Source: VRUE01 sp963718755 (lineage in GTDB: Bacteria > Actinomycetota > Thermoleophilia > Solirubrobacterales > 70-9). From it: a stretch of DNA of 64,000 bases. The first letter of the stretch is position 1, and each line of letters starts with the position of its first letter. Shown here piece after piece: positions 8,140 through 14,994 of the stretch. Position numbers and translations under genes: made by a program. The stretch covers positions 2,170,001 through 2,234,000 of the forward strand of contig OY970376.1 of assembly GCA_963718755.1 (NCBI GenBank), given 5' to 3'. The notes beneath the pieces are model-generated. The model made no database searches. It was given only the letters and a program-made list of their open reading frames with translations, and was not told the origin of the DNA.

Positions 8140-8388
8140 ATGATCTACGCACTGATCGGCCTTGCGCACGCTGCGATCGAGCGGCGGGTGCTGGCGATCC
8201 GATCGTTGGCAGCGAGTGAGCGTGGCCAGGGCACGGTCGAGTACGTCGGCCTGATCCTGCTCGTCTCGCTGCTGATGGTCGGCATGGTGGCGGCGATGAA
8301 GGGCTACAGCGGCAAACAGGGCATGGAGCTCGCCGACGTCATCGTCGACAAGATCAAGCAGGCGGTCGACAAAGTCGCCTTCAAATGA
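8140..8388 (+). CDS. Flp-type (type IVb) pilin-like protein
   Basis: An 82-residue protein. After a ~27-residue basic leader come ERGQGTVEYVGL and a hydrophobic segment (LILLVSLLMVGMVAA). The Gly followed by QGTVEY, with Glu five residues on, is the class III/Flp prepilin peptidase motif. The short amphipathic C-terminus is typical for Flp/TadE-like pilins. A prepilin peptidase and Tad assembly ATPase would be needed, but none lies in this window, so it is an orphan locus. It has a strong RBS and is followed by a large terminator-like hairpin, suggesting a single-gene transcript. Confidence 0.8.
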   Translation: MIYALIGLAHAAIERRVLAIRSLAASERGQGTVEYVGLILLVSLLMVGMVAAMKGYSGKQGMELADVIVDKIKQAVDKVAFK

Positions 8389-8443
8389 GCGCGGCGGAGG
8401 GGCGGTTCACCCTGCGGGCCGCCCCTTCCTGGCCGCCGCGCTC
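8387..8443 (+). terminator. Large terminator-like hairpin after the pilin
   Basis: Nested perfect arms: GAGCGCGGCGG (8387-8397) with CCGCCGCGCTC (8433-8443), and AGGGGCGG (8398-8405) with CCGCCCCT (8419-8426). No T-tract follows. The structure begins in the stop codon of the pilin gene. Confidence 0.55.
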
Positions 8444-8469
8444 CCAGCGCACATGACAGACTCGCCCTG

Positions 8470-9195
8470 ATGCCAGCCTCGCGCAGCTACGACAGGGCAC
8501 CGGCCGACATCCGGCCGGTCGACATCGACCCCGGCTTCGTCGCCAGCGCCGATGGCTCGGCGCTGATCTCGATCGGCAAAACCCGGGTGATCTGCACGGC
8601 GTCGGTCAACGAGAGCGTGCCCAAGTGGATGGGGGGTCGCGGCAAAGGCTGGGTAACCGCCGAGTACGCGATGCTGCCCGCCTCGACCGGCGACCGCAAG
8701 GCGCGCGACGTCTCACGGGGCAAGCAGGACGGACGCGGAGTCGAGATCCAGCGCCTGATCGGACGCTCGCTCCGCGTCGTCGTCGACTTCAAGGCGCTTG
8801 GCGAACGCAGCATCTACGTCGATTGCGACGTGCTCGAAGCCGACGGCGGTACCCGCTGCGCGGCGATCACCGGTGGCTACGTGGCGCTGCGGCTGGCGAT
8901 GCAGAAGCTGCTCGACGCGAAGAAGATCGAGACGATGCCGCTTACCGGGTCGGTCGCCGCGGTCAGCGTCGGCATGGTCGACGGGCGGGCGCTCTGCGAT
9001 CTCGACTACGGCGAGGACTCGCGGGCGGAGGTCGACGCCAACGTCGTCATGACCGGGGACGGCGGCCTGGTCGAGGTGCAGGCGACGGCAGAGCGGACGC
9101 CGCTCTCGCGGGCCTCGCTCGACGAGCTTCTGGGGCTCGCCGAGATGGGCATCTCGCGGCTGCGCCAGGTGCAGGAGCGGGTAGCCGGGACCTGA
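8470..9195 (+). CDS. rph: Ribonuclease PH
   Basis: A 241-residue phosphorolytic 3'-5' exoribonuclease that trims tRNA 3' ends using phosphate. The whole protein matches the family: SYDRAPADIRPVDI near the N-terminus, SVGKTRV-like SIGKTRVICTASV, ISRGKQDGRGVEIQRLIGRSLR-type block near residue 80, and the DCDVLEADGGTR motif. Length is standard. It is followed 14 nt later by rdgB, the usual actinobacterial order, and then by a CDF transporter in the same operon. Confidence 0.97.
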   Translation: MPASRSYDRAPADIRPVDIDPGFVASADGSALISIGKTRVICTASVNESVPKWMGGRGKGWVTAEYAMLPASTGDRKARDVSRGKQDGRGVEIQRLIGRSLRVVVDFKALGERSIYVDCDVLEADGGTRCAAITGGYVALRLAMQKLLDAKKIETMPLTGSVAAVSVGMVDGRALCDLDYGEDSRAEVDANVVMTGDGGLVEVQATAERTPLSRASLDELLGLAEMGISRLRQVQERVAGT

Positions 9196-9209
9196 TCTTC
9201 GGTGAACCC

Positions 9210-9809
9210 TTGATCTTCGCCACCGGCAATAAGCACAAGCTGCGCGAGATACGCGAACTGCTGCCGGGGATCGAGCTGGAGCCGCTGCCGGAGGGGGTCG
9301 AGCTGCCACCCGAGGATGGCGAGGGCTTCGCCGAGATCGCCCTCGACAAGGCGCGCGCGGCGCACGAGGCGACCGGCGAGGCGGCGATCGGCGACGACTC
9401 GGGGATCGGCGCAGTGGCGCTCGGCGGGCGGCCCGGGATTCACTCCGCTCGCTACGGCGGCGAGGGCGCCGGCGACGAGGAGAACCTCGAGAAGCTGCTG
9501 CGCGAGGTCGCGGCGGCCGGGAGCGAGCGCGGTGCCTACTACGTCTGCGCCCTCGCGTTGGTCGAAGCAGATGGCTCCGAGCACCTCTTCGAGGCCCGCT
9601 GCGACGGCCACCTGATCGAGGGGGCCCGCGGCGAGGGCGGCTTCGGCTACGACCCCGCCTTCGTCCCCGACGCGACCGGCCCCGAGGATCAGCGCACCTA
9701 CTCGGAGCTCAGCCAGGCGGAGAAGAACGAGATCAGTCACCGTGGCCGCGCCGCGCGCTTGCTGGCTAGGCACCTGAGCGCCGGCCGGGCGGCGCCGGCC
9801 GAACGATGA
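9210..9809 (+). CDS. rdgB: dITP/XTP pyrophosphatase (RdgB/HAM1)
   Basis: Hydrolyses non-canonical purine nucleoside triphosphates (dITP, XTP) to monophosphates, keeping them out of DNA and RNA. The protein opens LIFATGNKHKLREI, the substrate-binding TxNxxK motif, and has GDDSGIGAVALGGRPG (catalytic acidic residues), RYGGEGAGDEENL, and GFGYDPAF before a SELSQAEKNEISHRG end. The TTG at 9210 is the best start, giving 199 residues; ribosome-binding site is weak. TGATCTTCG is repeated just before it, so a CTG start at 9192 cannot be excluded. The stop overlaps the CDF gene by ATGA. Confidence 0.95.
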   Translation: MIFATGNKHKLREIRELLPGIELEPLPEGVELPPEDGEGFAEIALDKARAAHEATGEAAIGDDSGIGAVALGGRPGIHSARYGGEGAGDEENLEKLLREVAAAGSERGAYYVCALALVEADGSEHLFEARCDGHLIEGARGEGGFGYDPAFVPDATGPEDQRTYSELSQAEKNEISHRGRAARLLARHLSAGRAAPAER

Positions 9810-10714
9810 TCCGCACCAAAAGCGGCGCGGCGGCTCTCTCGATCGCCTCCAACTCGGTCCTGATCGCGATCAAGCTCGCCGCCGGCGCGATCACCGGCTC
9901 GATCGCGATCCTCACCGAGGCGATCCACTCGCTGATCGACCTCGTCGCCTCGGTCGTCGCCTTCGTCTCGGTGCGCAAAGCCGGTGAGCCGGCCGACGAG
10001 GACCACCCATACGGGCACGAGAAGGTCGAGAGCCTGGCGGCGACGATCGAGGGGATGCTGATCCTGGTCGGTGCCGGGATCATCATCTACGAGGCGACCC
10101 ACCGCCTCGTAGATGGCGCCGAGGTCGACGCGCTGGGGGTCGGCATCGCGGTTATGGGCTTCTCCGTCGTCGCCAACCTCGTCGTCTCGACGGTCCTCTC
10201 GCGCCAGGCGCGGGCGCACGAATCGCCGGCGCTCGAGGGCGACGCGGCCCACCTGCGCACCGACGCGCTCACCTCGGCGGGGGTGCTCGTCGGCCTGGCG
10301 CTGGTCGAGATCACCGGGGTGGTCGCCTTCGACTCGATCACGGCGCTCGTCGTCGCGGCGGCGATCGTCGTCGCCGGCATCCGGATCATCCGCCGCTCAT
10401 CCGGGGTGCTCGTCGACGAAGTCCTGCCAGATGAGGAGATGGACCGGATCGAGGCTGCGATCGCCGCCGCCCGCACCCCCGAGGTCGCCGGCTACCACAA
10501 GCTGCGCGCCCGTCGCGCCGGCAGTCGCCGCTACATCGACCTCCACGTCCAGTACCGCTCCGGAACCAGCCTCGAGCGCGCCCACGAGCTCGCCCACCGG
10601 ATGCGCGACGAGATCGAGGCGGACATCCGCCGCGCCGAGGTCCTGATCCACGTCGAGCCGGAGACCTCGTTCCACGATCCCTCCAGCGACAATGGCCCGT
10701 TCCGCGCGGGCTAG
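9806..10714 (+). CDS. Cation diffusion facilitator (CDF) metal exporter
   Basis: A 302-residue FieF-like divalent metal/proton antiporter. Metal-site motifs are present: HSLIDL (HxxxD) in the second hydrophobic segment and HLRTDAL (HxxxD) in the fifth, plus the DEDHPYGHEKVE signature loop. Six membrane segments are followed by a ~95-residue cytoplasmic ferredoxin-like domain ending HVEPE. Zn, Fe, Cd or Mn could be exported; the sequence does not decide. Its start overlaps the rdgB stop, so it is translated from the rph-rdgB transcript. Confidence 0.93.
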   Translation: MIRTKSGAAALSIASNSVLIAIKLAAGAITGSIAILTEAIHSLIDLVASVVAFVSVRKAGEPADEDHPYGHEKVESLAATIEGMLILVGAGIIIYEATHRLVDGAEVDALGVGIAVMGFSVVANLVVSTVLSRQARAHESPALEGDAAHLRTDALTSAGVLVGLALVEITGVVAFDSITALVVAAAIVVAGIRIIRRSSGVLVDEVLPDEEMDRIEAAIAAARTPEVAGYHKLRARRAGSRRYIDLHVQYRSGTSLERAHELAHRMRDEIEADIRRAEVLIHVEPETSFHDPSSDNGPFRAG

Positions 10715-10719
10715 ACCGG

Positions 10720-10869
10720 CTAGGGGCTGGGCAGGAGGTTCACCGCCGCGGCGAGGCCGACCGCGATCACGGTGACCGTGTAGCCGGTGTAGCCGCTGAT
10801 CGCGAAGAGGATCGCGGCGATCGCGCAGATCGCGACTACGGTTATCCAGGAAGCGCGGGCCAGGGACAC
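10720..10869 (-). CDS. Small hydrophobic protein, 49 aa
   Basis: A short minus-strand frame from GTG 10869 to TAG 10720 encodes a peptide beginning MSLARASWITVVAICAIAAI and ending AAAVNLLPSP. Two hydrophobic stretches are separated by SGYTGY, fitting a two-helix membrane protein. It fills the otherwise empty 175 bp between the CDF and roadblock-like genes, convergent with the former. I do not recognise a family. Support is length-matched hydrophobicity and position only. Confidence 0.45.
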   Translation of the reverse strand: MSLARASWITVVAICAIAAILFAISGYTGYTVTVIAVGLAAAVNLLPSP

Positions 10870-10889
10870 GGGCCGGTATTTTCACCGAG

Positions 10890-11285
10890 ATGTCAGACAC
10901 GCAGGCGAGCGAGGTGATTTCGGGCGAAGCCGCCGAGGGCGCGCTTGCCTATTTGACCGAGATGTCGCCCGACCTTCGCGGCGCCGCGATCCTCACCGGC
11001 GCGGGCGCTGTTCTCGCCGCCAACGGCGACGCCAAGCGCTGGCGCGAGGACGTCGCCGCCCTCTTCGAGGTGGCCGACCGGGGCGGCGAGCCGGTCGAGC
11101 AGGTTCACATCGGGACCGAGCAGGGGGAGGTCTTCGCATTGCGTCATGCCGGTCTGGCGGCGGTCGCGGTGACCGATCGCTTCGCGCTCGCCTCGCTCAG
11201 CTTCTTCGACATGCGCGCGGTCCTGCGCGACCTCGCCGGCGGCGGCGACGGGCGGGCGGGGGAGGCGGTGCCGGATGGCTCCTAA
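10890..11285 (+). CDS. Roadblock/LC7-like protein
   Basis: A 131-residue soluble protein. Its core, from SPDLRGAAILTGAG through VAVTDRFALASLSFFDMR, follows the alpha-beta pattern of roadblock/LC7 domains: a gavl-like strand, a loop with a Gly, a helical ALFEVA stretch, then strands ending in a helix. In bacteria such domains dimerise and often act as GTPase regulators, but no small GTPase is seen nearby. The stop overlaps the next start. Assignment rests on pattern recognition and is moderate. Confidence 0.6.
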   Translation: MSDTQASEVISGEAAEGALAYLTEMSPDLRGAAILTGAGAVLAANGDAKRWREDVAALFEVADRGGEPVEQVHIGTEQGEVFALRHAGLAAVAVTDRFALASLSFFDMRAVLRDLAGGGDGRAGEAVPDGS

Positions 11286-11496
11286 GCCGCATCGGGTGTT
11301 TCTCGACCGTGTCTCGGGCTACGCCGACGAGGCGGCCGCGTACATGCGCCGTCGCCGCGCCTCGCGCCGTCCCTTCGCCCGCCTCTACTACGCCGGGGGC
11401 AAGGCGGAGGACCACGCGACCGACTCGGCGATCGGCGGCGAGCTCTTCGTCGCCGCCGGCAGGCTGATCGAGGTGGCCGGGAAGAGACCCAGGTGA
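11275..11496 (+). CDS. Small basic protein of unknown function
   Basis: A 73-residue protein, MAPKPHRVFLDRVSGYADEA, followed by an Arg-rich patch (MRRRRASRRPFARLYY). The ATG lies inside the end of the preceding gene (11-bp overlap), indicating coupling. No membrane segment, signal peptide or known motif is visible. A P1 repeat follows directly after the stop and leads into tldD. Confidence 0.65.
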   Translation: MAPKPHRVFLDRVSGYADEAAAYMRRRRASRRPFARLYYAGGKAEDHATDSAIGGELFVAAGRLIEVAGKRPR

Positions 11497-11532
11497 GCGC
11501 GGAGTGACCGAACGTCCATATCTGATTCTTCG
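11495..11532. repeat. Repeat P1, copy a
   Basis: Contains the core TCCATATCTGATTCT (11515-11529). The 35 bases from 11495 match the copy at 40869-40903 (opposite strand) at 32 positions. CGAA/TTCG arms flank a 16-nt loop. It lies between two plus-strand genes. Confidence 0.8.
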
Positions 11533-11566
11533 TGAGGGAACGAAGCGGGAACAGGGGTTCCGGTGA
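11504..11566 (+). CDS. Possible 20-aa peptide spanning repeat P1
   Basis: GTG 11504 opens a 20-codon frame reading MTERPYLILREGTKREQGFR, stopping at TGA 11564-11566, which overlaps the GTG start of tldD. The ERPYLILR part is encoded by the P1 repeat and recurs in the same frame at two other copies. It could be a coupled leader peptide for tldD or simply the repeat read as protein. No good ribosome-binding site is seen. Confidence 0.25.
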   Translation: MTERPYLILREGTKREQGFR

Positions 11567-12957
11567 GCGGGCCCGAGGAGCTGCTCGAGCCGGCGGTTGC
11601 CGAGCGCGTCATCGCCCGCGCTCTCGCCCACGGTGGCGAGTTCGCCGAGGTCTTCGCCGAACGCCGCCAGGGCTTCACCCTGGCGATCGACGAGTCGCGG
11701 ATCGAGTCCGTGCAGTCCGGGACCGAAGTGGGAGCCGGGGTGCGCGTGGTCAGCGAGGGCACCACTTACTTCGCCCATGTCGACGGTCTCGACCCCGCCG
11801 AGCTCGAGCGAGCGGCCGGCGAGGCGGCAGCGGCCCTGCGCGGCGAGCGGGTCGAGCCGCGGGTGCTGCGGGCCGAGGTGCCGACCCCACAGCCGATCGA
11901 GCAGCCGCCGGGCGAGGTGCCGGCCGCGCGCAAGGCGGAGCTCTTGCGCGAGCTGGACGAGCGGGCGCGCTCGGCCGGAACGGAGATCGCCCAGGCAAGC
12001 GCTTCCTATGGCGAGGCAAGGCGTGAGGTGGCGGTGGCCAACTCGACCGGCCTCTTCAGCGGCGACGATCGCACCCGGGTGCGGATCAGGGCGCAGGTCG
12101 TCGCCCGTCGCGAGGGCCGGGTCGAGACCGGCGCCGAGACGCTCGGCGGCCATCGTGGCTTCGAGCTCTTCGATGACGACCCGTCACAGATAGCCGCGAG
12201 CGCAGCGCGCAAGGCGCTGACCCTGCTCGACGCCGGCCCGGCGCCGACCGGCTCGATGCCGGTTGTCGTCGGCGGCGGTTTCGGCGGCGTGCTCTTTCAC
12301 GAGATGACCGGGCACGGGCTGGAGGCCGACCACGTCCAGAAGGGCGCCAGCGTCTATGCCGGCAAGCTCGGCGAGTCGGTCGCCCAGCCGTTGCTGACCG
12401 CCTATGACGACGGCCGCATGCCGGGCGAGTGGGGCAGCGACGCGATCGACGACGAGGGGGCGCCGACCCAGCAGACGCGGGTGATCGAGGACGGGCAGTT
12501 GATCAGCTTCCTCTACGACCGGCAGAGCGCCGAGCGCGATGGGGTCACCTCGACCGGCAACGGTCGCCGCGAGAGCTTTCGCCACCTGCCAATTCCACGC
12601 ATGACCAACACCTACATCGCCCCTGGGGAGGCCGAGCCGGAGGAGATCATCGGCGAGGTCGGCAAGGGCTTTTACGCGGTCTCCTTCGCCGGCGGCCAGG
12701 TCGACCCGGCGACCGGCGACTTCGTCTTCGGCGTCAACGAGGGCTACCTGATCGAGGACGGCGAGGTGACCCGGCCCTGCCGCGGGGCGACTCTGGTCGG
12801 CAACTGCCTGCAGGCGCTGGCCGCGATCGACGCGGTCGGCAACGACTTTTGGATGAAGACCGGGATCTGCGGCAAGGGGGGCCAGAAAGTGCCGGTGGGA
12901 ACGGGCCAGGGCCACGTCCGGATCGCGGCGATGACCGTCGGGGGGACGGAGGCGTGA
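11563..12957 (+). CDS. tldD: TldD metalloprotease subunit
   Basis: A 464-residue TldD, the catalytic half of the TldD/TldE heterodimeric Zn peptidase that processes modified peptides and degrades unfolded peptides. The zinc motif HEMTGH (HExxxH, H246-H251) sits in GGGFGGVLFHEMTGHGLEAD, and the C-terminal GKGGQKVPVGTGQ block is typical. Starts at GTG 11563 and ends in a GTGA overlap with tldE. Length and motifs indicate an intact protein. Confidence 0.93.
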   Translation: MSGPEELLEPAVAERVIARALAHGGEFAEVFAERRQGFTLAIDESRIESVQSGTEVGAGVRVVSEGTTYFAHVDGLDPAELERAAGEAAAALRGERVEPRVLRAEVPTPQPIEQPPGEVPAARKAELLRELDERARSAGTEIAQASASYGEARREVAVANSTGLFSGDDRTRVRIRAQVVARREGRVETGAETLGGHRGFELFDDDPSQIAASAARKALTLLDAGPAPTGSMPVVVGGGFGGVLFHEMTGHGLEADHVQKGASVYAGKLGESVAQPLLTAYDDGRMPGEWGSDAIDDEGAPTQQTRVIEDGQLISFLYDRQSAERDGVTSTGNGRRESFRHLPIPRMTNTYIAPGEAEPEEIIGEVGKGFYAVSFAGGQVDPATGDFVFGVNEGYLIEDGEVTRPCRGATLVGNCLQALAAIDAVGNDFWMKTGICGKGGQKVPVGTGQGHVRIAAMTVGGTEA

Positions 12958-14312
12958 GCGAGCTCGCCGAGGGGGCCCAGCGCGCCGTCGCGCAAGCGCT
13001 CACGGCCGGCGCCGGCGACGCGGAGGCGTACGCCGGCGAAGCGGAGAACCGCGAGGTCCGCGTCCACGACGGCGCGGTCGAGAGCCTGACCGCGGCAACC
13101 CAGCGTGGCCTCGGCCTGCGCGTCTGGATCGGCGGCCGGACGGGTTATGGCTTCGGAACCGATCTGTCCGTCGAGGGACTGGCCGGGATCTCGGCACGCG
13201 CCCTCGAGGCGGCTCGAGTCGCCGACGAGGACGAGTTCGCCGGGCCGGCTGTCGTCGACGACGGCGAACCGGCGCCGGTCGGCGATTTGAGCGACCGCTC
13301 GCGAGGCGAGTGGTCCCCGGCCCAGATCGCCGATCTCGCCCTGGCAGTGGAGAAGGCCGCGCTGGCGGCCGACCCGCTTGTCGTCGCGGTCGAGCAGGCC
13401 GTCTACTTCGACAGCGCCGAGCGTGTGGCGCTCGCCGCCTCCTCGGCTCCCGGTGGCGAGTACGAGACGACGAGCTGCTACGCCTACCTGCAGGCGCTGG
13501 CGGACGGGGAGGGCGGTCGCGAGACGGGGCTGGGCTTCGGCCTGGCACGCGGACCGGCGGGCCTGGATCCGGCCGCGATCGGCCGCGAGGGCGCCGCGCG
13601 CGCCGCCGAGATGATCGGCTCCGTCAAGCCCGTTTCCGGCAGCTGCCCGGTCGTGCTCGACCCGACCGTCGCCGCCAGCTTCGTCGGCTTGCTCGGCAGC
13701 GCCGCCGGCGCCGACGCCGTCCAGCGCGGCCGCTCGCCGCTCGCCGAGCGGCTCGGCGAGGAGGTCGCAGCAGAGGCATTCGTCCTGCATGACGACGGCC
13801 TCGAGCCCACCGGCTTCGCCACGGCGCCCTTCGACGCCGAGGGAACGCCGCACCGGCGCACGGCGCTGATCGAGGGCGGCCGGCTGCAGACGTTCCTCTA
13901 CGACTCCTACACCGCCCGCCGTGGTGGCGCGGTCTCGAGCGGCAACGCCGGGCGCTCCGGGTATCGCTCGCTGCCGGGGGTCTCGGCATCCAACCTGGTC
14001 GTCGCCCCGGGCTCCATGGGTCTCGAGCAGCTGCTGCAGGAGGCCGGCGAGGGCGTCTACGTCAACGACGTCGCCGGCCTGCACTCCGGCGTCAACCCGG
14101 TCACTGGGGTCTTCTCGGTCGGCGCTTCGGGGCGGGCGATCAGGGGCGGCGAGCGAGCCGAACCGCTGCGTGAGTTCACCATCGCCAGCGACCTGGTCTC
14201 GATGCTGCGGGCGGTGCGAGCGGCCGGCTCGGCGCCGCGCTGGGTCCCGTTCGGCGGCTCCGTCAGCGTCCCGCCGCTGCTGATCGGCGAGATGACGGTC
14301 AGCGGCTCCTAG
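12954..14312 (+). CDS. tldE: TldE/PmbA partner subunit
   Basis: A 452-residue PmbA/TldE-family protein starting at GTG 12954. It shares the TldD-like fold but lacks HExxxH; the equivalent region reads VLDPTVAASFVGLLG, as expected for the non-catalytic partner. FLYDSYTARRGGAVSSGNAGR and SGVNPVTGVFSVGASG are recognisable family blocks. The 4-bp overlap with tldD supports a stoichiometric pair. A GC hairpin immediately follows the stop. Confidence 0.92.
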   Translation: MSELAEGAQRAVAQALTAGAGDAEAYAGEAENREVRVHDGAVESLTAATQRGLGLRVWIGGRTGYGFGTDLSVEGLAGISARALEAARVADEDEFAGPAVVDDGEPAPVGDLSDRSRGEWSPAQIADLALAVEKAALAADPLVVAVEQAVYFDSAERVALAASSAPGGEYETTSCYAYLQALADGEGGRETGLGFGLARGPAGLDPAAIGREGAARAAEMIGSVKPVSGSCPVVLDPTVAASFVGLLGSAAGADAVQRGRSPLAERLGEEVAAEAFVLHDDGLEPTGFATAPFDAEGTPHRRTALIEGGRLQTFLYDSYTARRGGAVSSGNAGRSGYRSLPGVSASNLVVAPGSMGLEQLLQEAGEGVYVNDVAGLHSGVNPVTGVFSVGASGRAIRGGERAEPLREFTIASDLVSMLRAVRAAGSAPRWVPFGGSVSVPPLLIGEMTVSGS

Positions 14313-14328
14313 GGGCCTTCCCGGCCCC
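14312..14328 (+). terminator. GC hairpin after tldE
   Basis: GGGGCC (14312-14317) and GGCCCC (14323-14328) with a 5-nt loop, no T-tract. It separates the tldDE run from the HU gene. Confidence 0.4.
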
Positions 14329-14398
14329 AGGCACGCAGTTACGCCGTTTGCGCTGTTAGATTGCCGCCCGACCGCAACGACGACGGAGGAGCTTCGAC

Positions 14399-14677
14399 GT
14401 GACCAAGGCTGAGTTTTTGGACCAACTGGCAGCTGATGAGCGTGTGGGCAGCAAGAAGGCCGCGAGCGACGCGCTCGACGCTGTGCTCGACACGATCACC
14501 GACACCATGAGCGGCGGAGGTGAAGTCAGCTTCACCGGCTTCGGCAAATTCCATGTGGCCGAGCGCGGTCCGCGCCAGGGCGTCAACCCCCGCACCGGCG
14601 AGCGGATCACGATCCCCGGAGGCAAGGTCCCCCGCTTCTCCGCCGGCTCGGCGCTGAAGACCAAGGTCAAGGGCTGA
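14399..14677 (+). CDS. hup: HU-family nucleoid protein
   Basis: A 92-residue HU/IHF-type protein, MTKAEFLDQLAADERV..., with GEVSFTGFGKFHVAERGPR and the DNA-binding arm region GVNPRTGERITIPGGKVPRF. No basic C-terminal tail is present, unlike the long mycobacterial form. Starts at GTG 14399 with GGAGG about 9 nt upstream. A possible -10 element TTAGAT lies at 14355-14360, giving the gene its own promoter after the tldE hairpin. Confidence 0.95.
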   Translation: MTKAEFLDQLAADERVGSKKAASDALDAVLDTITDTMSGGGEVSFTGFGKFHVAERGPRQGVNPRTGERITIPGGKVPRFSAGSALKTKVKG

Positions 14678-14994
14678 GCTCAAGAGCACCCGCCAGATTT
14701 CTCGCTGCCGCCGCGGTCATCTGCGGCTTCGTCGCCGTGATCATCTTGATCACGGCGACGGTCGGCGGCGATGGCGATAGCGGTGGCGGCAACGGCGGCG
14801 GCTCGGACCGCGCCGGCCAGGTCAAGACGGAGCAGGACGACCGTCCCGTCCCCAAGTCCTACGAAGTCCAGAGCGGCGACACGCTCACCTCGATCGCTCG
14901 CGAGACCGGCGTGCCGGTTGCGGTCATCGTCAAGCTGAATCCTGGCGTCGATCCCCAGATCCTGATCGCCGGCGAAAAGCTGAAATTGCGGTGA
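14674..14994 (+). CDS. Membrane-anchored LysM protein (unusual start)
   Basis: Ends in a LysM domain (YEVQSGDTLTSIARETGV, then KLNPGVDPQILIAGEKL) that binds N-acetylglucosamine polymers such as peptidoglycan. Before it are a Gly-rich linker and a hydrophobic segment FLAAAAVICGFVAVIILITA. Most of that segment lies upstream of the first GTG (14737), and no ATG/GTG/TTG occurs between the HU stop and it. I placed the start at CTG 14674, overlapping the HU TGA; a 14737 start would give 85 residues with a truncated anchor. The stop overlaps the carboxypeptidase start (GTGA), so both cell-wall proteins are coupled. Confidence 0.75.
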   Translation: MSSRAPARFLAAAAVICGFVAVIILITATVGGDGDSGGGNGGGSDRAGQVKTEQDDRPVPKSYEVQSGDTLTSIARETGVPVAVIVKLNPGVDPQILIAGEKLKLR

